DNA from: an uncultured Pelagibacteraceae bacterium | GTDB lineage: Bacteria > Pseudomonadota > Alphaproteobacteria > Pelagibacterales > Pelagibacteraceae | Assembly: GCA_902625715.1 (NCBI GenBank) | Contig: CACOCP010000003.1 | Span: 1 to 64,000 of the forward strand | Direction: 5' to 3' | DNA: 64,000 bases | Shown: positions 29,858-39,839 of the stretch, piece after piece | Layout of the letters: each line of letters starts with the position of its first letter | Position numbering within the stretch: the first letter of the stretch is position 1 | Notes under the pieces: generated by a model | Seen by the model: the letters and a program-made list of their open reading frames with translations, nothing else | Told to the model about the DNA's origin: nothing | The model's database searches: none | Translations under genes and position numbers: made by a program

Positions 29858-32397
29858 ATTAATATATTCATCAATCGATTTTTCACAAAAATTATTTTTT
29901 TTATAGATATATTTTTTAAATATTTATCCAACAGTTTATCCTTTTTAACAAGTTCAAATAATAATTCTTGTTTAAGATCTTTTTCAGCATTAATTAATGA
30001 TCTTTTTTTTCCATTTATTTGAATTACATAATCGATATTCCTTTTTTCTAAATACTTTGCCTCGGTTCTTGGCCATAGATTATTTTTATCATAATTCATT
30101 TCACTTAAACACTCGTTTATGAGATGTGGTAAAACCGGAGAGAATATAATTAAAATTTTTTTATAGCATTCACTTAAATCATCGGAATTTAATTCTGTTT
30201 CAAGATGTTTAGAAAGAAAGTTATAAGTCTCGTGCATGTTTGCTATTATAACGTTATAGCTAAAGCTGCTAAGATTATGAGTAATTTTACTTATTAGTTG
30301 ATTAGTAAATTTTTTTAAAACTACATCTTCTTTACCATTATAGTTTTTTTCAATACTTTTCTTGATTTTTTGATGTAGACCCCAAAATTTTTGAACAAAC
30401 TTGTAAGAAGATAACATTCCCTGATCGGACCACTGAACATCTTTTTCAGGAGGACTATCTGAGAGTATAAAAAATCTTACAGCGTCAGCTCCATAATTAT
30501 TAATTATATTTTCGGGGTCGATTACATTCTTTTTTGATTTTGACATTGACTCTGATGGGCCCACAGTAACTCTTGATGAAGAATTTGTCTTAACATAATA
30601 ATTTTTTTCACTAAGCTCTACCTCATCTGGACTGAGCCAATTATTATTTTCATCTTTATAGGTTTCGTGACAAACCATACCTTGAGTAAATAAACCTTCA
30701 AATGGTTCTTTAAATTTAAATTTATCATTATTGTAAGCTAAAGATCTCATAAAAAATCTTGAATATAGTAAGTGAAGAATGGCGTGTTCTACACCTCCAA
30801 TATACTGATCTACTGGCATCCAATAATTTATCTCATCTAAATCAAAACCATACTTATCATTATTAGGTGAACAAAATCTTAAAAAATACCATGATGAGTC
30901 TACAAAGGTGTCTAAAGTATCTGTCTCTCTATGATATTTTTTTCCCTCAATATCTACGGTCTTCCAGTTTTCATCGTTGTCTAATGGATTACCTTTACAA
31001 TTGAGATTAATATTTTTTGGAAGTTTTACCGGAAGTTGATCTTTTGGAATTGTTTTAATTTCACCTTTTTCATCATACGCGATTGGAATTGGACATCCCC
31101 AGTATCTTTGTCTTGAAACACCCCAATCTTTTAACCTAAAGTTAATTTTTTCTGTTCCAATTCTTCTTTCCTGTAGAATTTCTATAGCCTTTACTACTGA
31201 TTGTTCTGGCGCTTTGAGACCGTTCAAAAATTCTGAGTTTATTATTATGCCCTCCCCAGGAAATGCTTCTATTTTTACTTCAAAATTTTCTTGATCTTTC
31301 GGTCTTACGACTGTTTTTATATTAAGATTATATTTTTTGGCAAAATCAAAATCTCTTTGGTCGTGACCAGGACAACCAAAGACTGCACCAAATCCATAAT
31401 CCATGAGTACAAAATTTGCAAAGTAAACTGGAACTTTTTCATTTTCTTTAAATGGATTTATAGCCTTCAAACTTGTTTTAAAACCTATCTTTTCAGCCAT
31501 TGCCAAAGACTCCTCTGTAGTACCTGTCTTCGAGCATTCATCTTTAAATTTTATAAAATCTGGATCGTTCTCGTAATGTTTTGATATTGGATGATCTGGC
31601 GAAAGAGCCAAAAAAGAAAAGCCAAACAAAGTATCTGGTCTTGTAGTAAAACATTTTATTTCATCAACTGGCAAATCACCTTCTATCTTAAAATTAAGTT
31701 CGCAACCAAAAGATTTTCCAATCCAATTTTGTTGCATAACTTTAACTTTATTTGGCCAATTTGTTAATTCATTAAGTCCTTCTAATAAATCATCTGAAAA
31801 TTTTGAAATATTAAAAAACCACTGATTGAGTTTTTTTCTTTGAACAACAGCTCCTGACCTCCAACCTTTGCCATCAATTACTTGTTCATTTGCTAAAACT
31901 GTTTCATCAACAGGATCCCAATTAACAAAATTTTCTTTTCTATAAACCAAACCTTTTTCATAAAGCTCTAAAAAGAATAATTGCTGATGTTTATAATAAT
32001 CTTCATTACATGTTGAAATTTCTCGATCCCAATCAATAGAGAGTCCAAGTTTTTTTAGTTGAGACTTCATTACTGATATATTTTTCTCAGTCCAATCTTT
32101 TGGGTCTAAATTATTTTGCTTTGCAGCATTTTCTGCTGGCAAACCAAATGAATCCCATCCCATTGGGTGCAGAACATTAAAACCTTTAAGCGATTTGTAT
32201 CTTGAAAGAACATCCCCGATTGTATAATTTCTAACGTGACCCATATGTATTTTACCTGATGGATAAGGAAACATTTCAAGGCAGTAAAATTTTTTTTTAT
32301 TTTGATTGAGTTTAGTTTTGAAAGATTTATTCTTTTCCCAAAAATTTTGCCACTTATTTTCTATTACTCTGAAATTATATCTATTGTTATGTTCCAC
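29854..32397 (-). CDS. leuS: Leucyl-tRNA synthetase
   Basis: [32 protein letters not shown]. Confidence 0.99.
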   Translation of the reverse strand: MEHNNRYNFRVIENKWQNFWEKNKSFKTKLNQNKKKFYCLEMFPYPSGKIHMGHVRNYTIGDVLSRYKSLKGFNVLHPMGWDSFGLPAENAAKQNNLDPKDWTEKNISVMKSQLKKLGLSIDWDREISTCNEDYYKHQQLFFLELYEKGLVYRKENFVNWDPVDETVLANEQVIDGKGWRSGAVVQRKKLNQWFFNISKFSDDLLEGLNELTNWPNKVKVMQQNWIGKSFGCELNFKIEGDLPVDEIKCFTTRPDTLFGFSFLALSPDHPISKHYENDPDFIKFKDECSKTGTTEESLAMAEKIGFKTSLKAINPFKENEKVPVYFANFVLMDYGFGAVFGCPGHDQRDFDFAKKYNLNIKTVVRPKDQENFEVKIEAFPGEGIIINSEFLNGLKAPEQSVVKAIEILQERRIGTEKINFRLKDWGVSRQRYWGCPIPIAYDEKGEIKTIPKDQLPVKLPKNINLNCKGNPLDNDENWKTVDIEGKKYHRETDTLDTFVDSSWYFLRFCSPNNDKYGFDLDEINYWMPVDQYIGGVEHAILHLLYSRFFMRSLAYNNDKFKFKEPFEGLFTQGMVCHETYKDENNNWLSPDEVELSEKNYYVKTNSSSRVTVGPSESMSKSKKNVIDPENIINNYGADAVRFFILSDSPPEKDVQWSDQGMLSSYKFVQKFWGLHQKIKKSIEKNYNGKEDVVLKKFTNQLISKITHNLSSFSYNVIIANMHETYNFLSKHLETELNSDDLSECYKKILIIFSPVLPHLINECLSEMNYDKNNLWPRTEAKYLEKRNIDYVIQINGKKRSLINAEKDLKQELLFELVKKDKLLDKYLKNISIKKIIFVKNRLMNILI

Positions 32398-32417
32398 TTA
32401 TGAATATTAATTTTTTT

Positions 32418-32969
32418 TTAATTATCTGTAGTTGCTCTACCTTTATAAGGTTTAAAGTTTTTTACTTTTGTTTCTGCTTCATAAACAGCTGCTTTAGATA
32501 AAATTTTTTTGCTTAGTTCTTTTTTGATATTTTCAGATCTTTCTATAATTGTGCAATTTTGATTTGATGCACATTTTTTATAAAAGACTTTTATATCTAG
32601 CGCGTCAGATCTAATTTCATTTGTTAAAAACCTGATTGTAATTTTTATTGCCTCAGAGGAACTTGTGTTACTTGAGTACCAATCGGTTATTATTATTCCC
32701 CCACTATAATTTGCTGATGCTAATGGCATAAAATCTATTGTATCAAGTGACGCTCTCCATAAGCTATTTGAACTTGCAAAATCAAAATTTCCAGAGCCTT
32801 TTTTTTTGTCTTCATCAAAGAGTCTAAAACCTCTACCTTCCTCAATATTTTTTTTAACACGAGACTCTGCATCAGGTGGAAATTGACGCGCATCCGCCCC
32901 CATGCCACATCCATAAAGAAATATAAAGAAAGAGCTAAAAATTACCGTATATTTTAGATTTTTTATCAT
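32418..32969 (-). CDS. DUF3576-family lipoprotein
   Basis: Lipobox FLYGCG; LWRASLDTIDFMPLASANYSGGIIITDWY pattern; adjacent to leuS. Confidence 0.85.
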   Translation of the reverse strand: MIKNLKYTVIFSSFFIFLYGCGMGADARQFPPDAESRVKKNIEEGRGFRLFDEDKKKGSGNFDFASSNSLWRASLDTIDFMPLASANYSGGIIITDWYSSNTSSSEAIKITIRFLTNEIRSDALDIKVFYKKCASNQNCTIIERSENIKKELSKKILSKAAVYEAETKVKNFKPYKGRATTDN

Positions 32970-33164
32970 TTTTAAATTTACGTTTTATTTAATATTAATA
33001 ATAAATAGTCAATTTTTACTGAAGCACATAATATAGGTGCAAAAATGCAACACTATATATAATTACTTCAATTTAAATGAAATTAAGAGATTTAATAGCA
33101 ATAAAACTGATAAAAGGCTCGTGTTTAATATTAATATTAACAATTAAATAAAGGAGTAATTAAT

Positions 33165-34109
33165 ATGAACAATCTTAAAAAATTAGGATTGACTGCATTA
33201 GGTACTGCTCTTGTAACTTCATCAGCTGTTGCTGGTTCATTGGATGTTACAGGTACTGCTGGACTTACATATGTAGGAAATTCTGGAGCTGATAACGGTG
33301 CAAGTAAGCTATCACAAAAAACTACTATCTCATTCACAGGTTCTGCTGATTTAGATAACGGTTTTACAGTTAGCTACTACAATAACGTATCAGGTGCTGG
33401 TATGACAGCAGCAAACAGCCACTTCACTTTAGATATGGGTGATATGGGTACACTAAGATACGCAGGCCAAGGTGCTGTTGGAAATGGTGCTGTAGGTGCA
33501 TGGGATGATAAAACACCAGCTGCAAACGAAGAATCTTGGGACATCAAAGGTGGCGGTGGAGAAACTGGGCCAATAGCTCAACAAACTACTGCTGACTCAA
33601 TGATCTACACTAACAACATGATTGATGGTGTAACTGTAATGTTAAACTACAAACCAGGTGAAACTACTCACGATAGTACAACAGGTGGTGGTATCGCATT
33701 TACTGGTGTTGAAGGTTTAAACGTTGGTGTTGCAATTGAAGATAATAATACAACTGATGGTGCCGTAGTAGAAAACACTGTAGTATATGCAACTTATGCA
33801 ATAGATGCATTTACAGTTGGTATCCAAGCTAACGAAACTGATAGCCAAACAGCTAATGCAGATACTGAGTTTGAAGCATGGGGTGTGTCATACGCAATAA
33901 GCGAAGACATCTCAGTTTCATACGGTTCTTCAACTGTTGAATATGAATCAGGTGCAGGAAATTCAGACCAAGAAGCAGATGCTTTAGGTGTGTCTTGGAC
34001 AAATGGTTCAATGTCAGTAACAGCATCAAGACATGATATCGCTAATGTTGCTGGTACAGCAACTGATGATAGAGATGCAACAGAAGTTAACTTAACTTTT
34101 GCATTCTAA
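33165..34109 (+). CDS. Outer-membrane porin
   Basis: Signal peptide, beta-barrel alternating pattern, C-terminal aromatic (VNLTFAF); SD AGGAG upstream. Confidence 0.85.
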   Translation: MNNLKKLGLTALGTALVTSSAVAGSLDVTGTAGLTYVGNSGADNGASKLSQKTTISFTGSADLDNGFTVSYYNNVSGAGMTAANSHFTLDMGDMGTLRYAGQGAVGNGAVGAWDDKTPAANEESWDIKGGGGETGPIAQQTTADSMIYTNNMIDGVTVMLNYKPGETTHDSTTGGGIAFTGVEGLNVGVAIEDNNTTDGAVVENTVVYATYAIDAFTVGIQANETDSQTANADTEFEAWGVSYAISEDISVSYGSSTVEYESGAGNSDQEADALGVSWTNGSMSVTASRHDIANVAGTATDDRDATEVNLTFAF

Positions 34110-34129
34110 TTATTTTATATAATTATATT

Positions 34130-34161
34130 AAAGGCCCCTTTTTTAAGGGGCCTTTTTTTTT
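34130..34161. terminator. Rho-independent terminator after porin gene (potentially bidirectional)
   Basis: AAAGGCCCCTT-TTTT-AAGGGGCCTTTTTTTTTT. Confidence 0.93.
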
Positions 34162-34165
34162 ATAC

Positions 34166-34690
34166 CTATTTAAAATAACTTATTCCAGCAAAACCACTAC
34201 AATTTGTTAAAGATAGAATTTTTAGATTTCTTCTATTAATACCTCCTAAAGCAATAATATTAATACTAGTTAATTTTTCTAAATTTATAAATTTATAAAG
34301 TCCAAGGTAATTTTTATTTTTCTTAAATATAGATGAAATAAAAATTAGACTAACTTTTTGTTTTTCTTTCAATCGTATTTCTTTGATATTATGAGCAGAA
34401 CCTAAAATTCTAAAATTTTTTTTTAATTTATAATTTAAATGTCTTAAGCTTTTGTTAAATGAGGGGATGTAAGCCCCGTCAAAACCTAGTTTAATAGCAA
34501 GTTGAATATTATTGGATAAATATAGTTTTATCCCCTTTCTTTTACAGAATGTCCTTAACTTCAAAAGTTCAGTAATTACAGGCATTTTTTCATAATTTCT
34601 ATATATTACACTTGTATTTGAGTTTAAATTTTTAAGTTCTGTAGTATTAAATTTTTTAATAAAGTAGTATTTTTTTTTTAATCTATGCAT
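34166..34690 (-). CDS. Thiamine-phosphate-synthase/TenI-like protein, degenerate
   Basis: KLYLSNNIQLAIKLGFDGAYIPS; FRILGSAHNIKEI; IIALGGINRRNL; several canonical ThiE residues replaced. Confidence 0.7.
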   Translation of the reverse strand: MHRLKKKYYFIKKFNTTELKNLNSNTSVIYRNYEKMPVITELLKLRTFCKRKGIKLYLSNNIQLAIKLGFDGAYIPSFNKSLRHLNYKLKKNFRILGSAHNIKEIRLKEKQKVSLIFISSIFKKNKNYLGLYKFINLEKLTSINIIALGGINRRNLKILSLTNCSGFAGISYFK

Positions 34691-35353
34691 CAATCAATAA
34701 CAAATTTTACAAACATACAGAATTCAATAAAAGAAAATCAAGAAAAAACAAACAACAAAAATAATGTAAAAATTATCGCTGTTTCAAAAACATTTGAAAT
34801 TGGTCATATAAATCCTTTAATTGAGTATGGCCACACAGATTTTGGAGAAAACAAGGTTCAAGAAGCAATTGAAAAATGGTCCGACATAAAAATTAAAAAT
34901 CAAAACTTATCACTTCATTTAGTTGGAAAATTACAATCAAATAAGACAAAATTAGCTTTAAAAATATTTGATTACATTCACTCTCTTGATAGTGAAAAAC
35001 TTGCCAATAAAATTTCTGAGGAGCAAAAAAAAATAGATAAAAAACCTAAATTGTTTATTCAAGTAAATATTGGAAATGAGGATCAAAAAAGTGGGGTTAG
35101 TCCAAATAAGTTAAAATCATTCTACAAATATTGCTTAGATAAGGATTTAGATGTAATTGGAACCATGTGTTTGCCGCCCATTTCAGAAGACCCTGAGAAA
35201 TACTTTATGAGGATGAATTACTTAAATAAAGATTTAGGCTTAAATGAACTTAGCATGGGTATGTCAGCTGATTATATCCCTGCAATTGATAACAATGCTA
35301 CTTTTATCAGAGTTGGTTCAAAAATATTTGGTGAAAGAAAAAAGAAATTTTAG
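34685..35353 (+). CDS. yggS: YggS-family pyridoxal-phosphate homeostasis protein
   Basis: IIAVSKTF; DFGENKVQEAIEKW; LHLVGKLQSNKTK; SMGMSADY; VGSKIFGER. Confidence 0.96.
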   Translation: MHQSITNFTNIQNSIKENQEKTNNKNNVKIIAVSKTFEIGHINPLIEYGHTDFGENKVQEAIEKWSDIKIKNQNLSLHLVGKLQSNKTKLALKIFDYIHSLDSEKLANKISEEQKKIDKKPKLFIQVNIGNEDQKSGVSPNKLKSFYKYCLDKDLDVIGTMCLPPISEDPEKYFMRMNYLNKDLGLNELSMGMSADYIPAIDNNATFIRVGSKIFGERKKKF

Positions 35354-35356
35354 GTA

Positions 35357-37069
35357 ATGAAAAGTAATAACGATTTGAGAGAAAATTTAGATTTCGCAAA
35401 AAAATTTTTTAAAAATAAAAATTTTGTTAAAGCAGAAAAATTGTATACAAAAATAATAAAGAAATTTCCTAACAATTTTGATGCTAATTATTTTATGGCC
35501 TCAATCAAAGCACAAAATAATAATTTCAATGAAGCTAAAGATTACATGGAGAAAGCTAATTCTATAAATCCAAATCTTCCAGAGTTAAATAATAATCTAG
35601 GGTTAGTATATTTAAACTTAAATGAAATAGGAAAGGCTTTAAAATATTTCCAAAAAGCAATTAGTTTAAATAAAAATTATTTAATTGCTTATACTAATCT
35701 TGGTATGGCGTATGTTAGTCTTAAAAAAGTTTCGGAGGCTAAGGAAAATTATCTCAAAGCGCTAGAAATTGATCCAAATAATCTTCTTGCAAACTATAAT
35801 TTTGCTAATTTATTGAAAAGATTAGGGGATCATGAAAATGCTGAAAATTTTTATAAAAAAGCAATAGAGATTAATCCAAATTATCTACCAGCTTATAATA
35901 ATGTTATGGATTTGTATGACAAATCAAATCAAAATGAAAAACTTCATGATCTAATAAATACTGCAGAAAAAATATTTTTAAATGACCAAGTAATTAAATC
36001 ATTTAAAGCTAAGCTACTCTTTAAAAATAAAAGTTATAAAGAGGTAGTAAGTTTAATAGAAAATACAGAATTTTTACCTGAGCAAATTGTTCAAAAACAG
36101 TCTAGCTATGAAGTCTTAGCTAAAAGCTATGATAAAGTCGGAGACTATGACAGGGCTTTTGAACTTTTTCAAATGTTGAACGACATAATGGATCAAGGTA
36201 AAGACCAAACAGTCGACAAAAAAATATATATAAAAACTACAAAAGATAGACTAAATTTTTTTAGTAATCCAAAAATATCCACTTGGAACCCTCCAAAAAT
36301 TTTAGATGATAGAAAAGATCCATATTTTTTAATAGGTTTTCCTAGATCTGGTACAACTTTGTTAGATACAATATTAAGAAGCCATCCGTCCATTGAGGTT
36401 TTAGAAGAAATACCAATAATAAATAGATTAATAGATCATCTTTATATAAACAAAGGTTTTGCCCTTGAAGATCTAGAAAATACTGATCTAAAATTAATAA
36501 AAGAGATGAGGGATTACTATTTTAATCAAATTGAAACCTATAAAAAAAATAAAAATAAAAAAATCACTATAGATAAAATGCCACTTAATCTTGTACATGT
36601 GGGTGAGATTTTAAGATTTTTTCCAAATGCTAAATTTATATTAGCTTTAAGACATCCATATGATTGTGTTTTGAGCTGCTTCATGCAGAATTTTATGCTC
36701 AATCATGCTATGGCTAACTTTCTTAATTTAGATGACTCATTAAATTTATATGACCTTACTATGTCATTGTGGAAAAAATATACCAATGTTTTTAAAATTG
36801 ATCATCATTTAATAAGATATGAAGATGTGGTCTCTAACTTTAAAAAAACAATCGGAGATCTTTTGAAATTTTTAAACGTAAAATGGTCTGATAATGTATC
36901 AGAATTTTATAAAACAGCTGAAAAAAGAGGAATAATTAACACTCCAAGTTATAATCAAGTAAGCCAACCTATTTATTCAAATTCTATGTATAGATGGAAA
37001 AATTATGAAAAGGAGTTTGCAAAATCAAATATTTCTTTAGAAAATTGGATTAAAGAATTTAATTACTAA
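35357..37069 (+). CDS. TPR-repeat protein with C-terminal sulfotransferase domain
   Basis: Repeated TPR units (ANYFMASIKAQNNNFNEAKDYMEKANSINPN...) followed by PAPS-loop-like FLIGFPRSGTTLLDTILRSHPSI. Confidence 0.92.
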   Translation: MKSNNDLRENLDFAKKFFKNKNFVKAEKLYTKIIKKFPNNFDANYFMASIKAQNNNFNEAKDYMEKANSINPNLPELNNNLGLVYLNLNEIGKALKYFQKAISLNKNYLIAYTNLGMAYVSLKKVSEAKENYLKALEIDPNNLLANYNFANLLKRLGDHENAENFYKKAIEINPNYLPAYNNVMDLYDKSNQNEKLHDLINTAEKIFLNDQVIKSFKAKLLFKNKSYKEVVSLIENTEFLPEQIVQKQSSYEVLAKSYDKVGDYDRAFELFQMLNDIMDQGKDQTVDKKIYIKTTKDRLNFFSNPKISTWNPPKILDDRKDPYFLIGFPRSGTTLLDTILRSHPSIEVLEEIPIINRLIDHLYINKGFALEDLENTDLKLIKEMRDYYFNQIETYKKNKNKKITIDKMPLNLVHVGEILRFFPNAKFILALRHPYDCVLSCFMQNFMLNHAMANFLNLDDSLNLYDLTMSLWKKYTNVFKIDHHLIRYEDVVSNFKKTIGDLLKFLNVKWSDNVSEFYKTAEKRGIINTPSYNQVSQPIYSNSMYRWKNYEKEFAKSNISLENWIKEFNY

Positions 37070-37075
37070 TTAAAT

Positions 37076-37570
37076 TTATCTCAATATTCTTATTTTTGTT
37101 TTTTTATTAATTAACTTTATCAAAATTAAAAAATCTTTTTTTGATAAAGCAATACACCCTGCAGTAGGTTGATAATTTTTTGTTAAGTGAATAAAGATTG
37201 CGCTTCCTTTTTTTGGTATAGTCTTGTTATAATTGTATTTTATTACTAAGAGAAAGTCATATTTATAGTCTTTTCGAAATAATTTTTCATAACCTATATT
37301 TTTATCAATTTTCATTAATTTGTTATAATTTTTGTGGTTAACATCATTGCACCAGGCCATATTTTTATCAATTTTATGAGTCTTTAGACTTGTAAGTGGC
37401 TTTTCAAATCTGTCAGCTCTATAGAAGAGATCTCCCAAATCAAATATTCCAATTGGAGTTTTTTTATCGCCCTCAATTTTTTTTTTGGAGAAATTATTTT
37501 TTCCAATACAACACCTAAACCTAAAATCTTTAAATAAAAGAGTATGTTTATTTTTGACAATAATTGTCAT
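37076..37570 (-). CDS. L,D-transpeptidase (YkuD) family protein
   Basis: KKTPIGIFDLGDLFYRAD; IFIHLTKNYQPTAGCIALSKKD; start trimmed to MTIIVKN (inference). Confidence 0.8.
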   Translation of the reverse strand: MTIIVKNKHTLLFKDFRFRCCIGKNNFSKKKIEGDKKTPIGIFDLGDLFYRADRFEKPLTSLKTHKIDKNMAWCNDVNHKNYNKLMKIDKNIGYEKLFRKDYKYDFLLVIKYNYNKTIPKKGSAIFIHLTKNYQPTAGCIALSKKDFLILIKLINKKTKIRILR

Positions 37571-37586
37571 AGATTCACTATATACC

Positions 37587-38162
37587 ATGACAAAAAAATT
37601 AATAATTTTTAGATACAAAGAACTATTTAATATACTTGAAGAAATAAAGGAAAATTTTGAATTTAAATTGGAATTTTATGAGAAGGAGAGAGAATTAGAA
37701 AAATTAGAAAATGATAATTTAAGTGATTACTTAGTGATTGCTAAAAAAAAATTATCAAATTTAAAAAAGCAGATTATAATTGATAAATCTCCAATTAATA
37801 TTAACGATCTTATTCAAACTTTAAATATCAATTTTTTAAAGTCAAAATTTATAGAACAATCTAAAATAGATTTAGGAAGATATTATTTAGATCTTAATTC
37901 AAGAATATTAAATCAAAATGAAAAGGAACTTGAGCTGACAGAAAAAGAGAGCTCTATATTAATTTTTTTAAAACAGTCTAAAGATCCAGTGAAAATTGAT
38001 CAGCTTCAAGAAAAGGTTTGGGGATATAAATCTGAACTTGAAACCCATACAGTTGAAACTCACGTATATCGTCTTAGAAAGAAAATAAACGATAAATTCT
38101 ACGATAATGAATTTATTATAAGTGATAAAAAGGGTTATTTTTTAAATGAAAAAAAAAAATAG
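37587..38162 (+). CDS. Winged-helix (OmpR/PhoB-type output domain) transcriptional regulator with divergent N-terminus
   Basis: ELTEKESSILIFLKQSKDPVKIDQLQEKVWGYKSELETHTVETHVYRLRKKIND; internal start MTKKLIIF chosen. Confidence 0.85.
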   Translation: MTKKLIIFRYKELFNILEEIKENFEFKLEFYEKERELEKLENDNLSDYLVIAKKKLSNLKKQIIIDKSPININDLIQTLNINFLKSKFIEQSKIDLGRYYLDLNSRILNQNEKELELTEKESSILIFLKQSKDPVKIDQLQEKVWGYKSELETHTVETHVYRLRKKINDKFYDNEFIISDKKGYFLNEKKK

Positions 38163-38250
38163 TGTTGCTAAAGAACTTTTTTCTAAAAAGTACAAGCCGA
38201 GAGTTGTTAAACCGAAAAAAGGTAAAGGGAGCTTTAAAAGAAAAAAATAA
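38146..38250 (+). CDS. arfA: ArfA-like alternative ribosome-rescue factor (34 aa; absent from supplied ORF track)
   Basis: MKKKNSVAKELFSKKYKPRVVKPKKGKGSFKRKK; C-terminal RVxKxKKGKGS[YF]xRK matches ArfA; in-frame TAA immediately precedes the ATG. Confidence 0.72.
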   Translation: MKKKNSVAKELFSKKYKPRVVKPKKGKGSFKRKK

Positions 38251-38253
38251 TAT

Positions 38254-39183
38254 TTAAAGTCTTGCACCTATTTGTTGAATAACTTTCGACGACATTTCTG
38301 TCCCTTTTTCTAAGCTATCTTTCAATGACATATTATTTACATGCCCATGCAAAAAACCTCCTGCGAAAAGATCTCCAGCACCAGTTAAATCAACAATTTT
38401 TAAACCTTCTTTTATACCACACTCAACAACTTCATCTCCATTAACCGCTACAGCACCCTTTTCGCCTCTTGTTACAACAACTGTTTTACTGAGTGATTTG
38501 GAAAATGTTATTACATCATCAAAACTTTTTGCATCGATAAGCGACATTATTTCTTGCTCATTGGCAAAGGTAATATCTAGTTTATTTTTTACCAATTCTA
38601 AAAAGTGTGGTTTGTGTCTATCTACACAAAATTGATCAGATAAAGACATTGCCACTTTGTTTGCACTTTGAATTGCTTTTTCAAATGCCTTTTTTGGATC
38701 CCCTTCATCCCAGAGATATCCCTCTAAAAGAATAATCTCACTTCTTTTTACTGCGTCTGAACTTACATCGTCTTCATTAATTTTTCCTGCAGTTCCTAAA
38801 AATGTACACATTGTTCTTTCAGAGTCTGGTGTCACTAAAATTAAACAAGTACCTGTAGGCAGTGCCTCCTTTTTCTTGTCATAAATATATTTAACGTTTT
38901 CTTGTTTTAAACCCTCTTCGTATTTTTCACCCAATTTATCATCGCTTACTTTTCCAATAAATCCTACTTCATTTCCAAGTTGTGATAGACCAACAATAGA
39001 ATTAGCAACAGAACCACCTGAAACAGTTTTTTCGATTTTAAGATTTTTTAATAAACTTTGAAATTCACTCTCATCAAAAATTAACTTCATTGTACTTTTT
39101 GTTAATCCATTTTTTGAAATAAAATCTTCATCCACTTTGCAAATTACATCTACAATTGCGTTTCCTATTCCTAATATTTTCAT
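38254..39183 (-). CDS. PfkB-family carbohydrate (adenosine-type) kinase
   Basis: GNAIVDVI; GGSVANSIVGLSQLG; DLTGAGDLFAGGFLHG. Confidence 0.92.
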   Translation of the reverse strand: MKILGIGNAIVDVICKVDEDFISKNGLTKSTMKLIFDESEFQSLLKNLKIEKTVSGGSVANSIVGLSQLGNEVGFIGKVSDDKLGEKYEEGLKQENVKYIYDKKKEALPTGTCLILVTPDSERTMCTFLGTAGKINEDDVSSDAVKRSEIILLEGYLWDEGDPKKAFEKAIQSANKVAMSLSDQFCVDRHKPHFLELVKNKLDITFANEQEIMSLIDAKSFDDVITFSKSLSKTVVVTRGEKGAVAVNGDEVVECGIKEGLKIVDLTGAGDLFAGGFLHGHVNNMSLKDSLEKGTEMSSKVIQQIGARL

Positions 39184-39185
39184 TT

Positions 39186-39839
39186 TTATGCTTTCTTTGT
39201 TTTAAGAGGTTTTTTTCTTTTAGGATAACAAGTAGTACAAATTTTACAAGCAATTCCATAACATTCTCTTGCTTTGCAGTACTCTCGTCCATAATAAATT
39301 ATTTGGAGGTGTAATTTATTCCAATATTTTTTTGGGAATAATCTTTTAAGGTCCTTTTCAGTTTGTACTACATTTTTTCCATTTGTAAGTCCCCATCTTT
39401 GAGCCAATCTATGAATATGAGTATCAATAGGAAAAGCTGGAAAGCCAAATCCTTGTGACATGACTACACTTGCAGTTTTATGGCCAACACCAGGTAATTT
39501 TTCTAAATCTTCAAAGGTTTTGGGGACTTTTCCATTATAATTTTTTACTAAAATTTTTGACAAAATATAAATACTTTTTGCTTTAATTCTAAAAATTCCA
39601 ATTTTTTGTATTAGTTTTTCTATTTTTTTTCTACCAAGTTTAACAAAATGTTCTGGTCTATAATACTTTGTATAAATATCTTTAGTCACATTATTTACAT
39701 TTTTGTCAGTACACTGAGCAGACAAAAGGACAGAGATTAGAAGTGTAAAAATATTTTTGTGTTTTAATGGAATTGGTGTTTTAGGATAAAATTTATTAAG
39801 CTTTTTTAAAACTATTTTAGCCCTTTGGACTTCATTCAT
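39186..39839 (-). CDS. nth: Endonuclease III
   Basis: LLSAQCTDKNVN; LPGVGHKTASVVMSQGFG; 4Fe-4S cysteines CKARECYGIACKICTTC. Confidence 0.96.
   Translation of the reverse strand: MNEVQRAKIVLKKLNKFYPKTPIPLKHKNIFTLLISVLLSAQCTDKNVNNVTKDIYTKYYRPEHFVKLGRKKIEKLIQKIGIFRIKAKSIYILSKILVKNYNGKVPKTFEDLEKLPGVGHKTASVVMSQGFGFPAFPIDTHIHRLAQRWGLTNGKNVVQTEKDLKRLFPKKYWNKLHLQIIYYGREYCKARECYGIACKICTTCYPKRKKPLKTKKA

Noticed and set aside
33038-33054. GGTGCAAAAATGCAACA repeat upstream of the porin as an operator
   Set aside because: The repeat unit is just the 4-bp palindrome TGCA; too short to support a site
33137-33337. Minus-strand ORF across the porin start
   Set aside because: Antisense to the porin signal peptide; no supporting features
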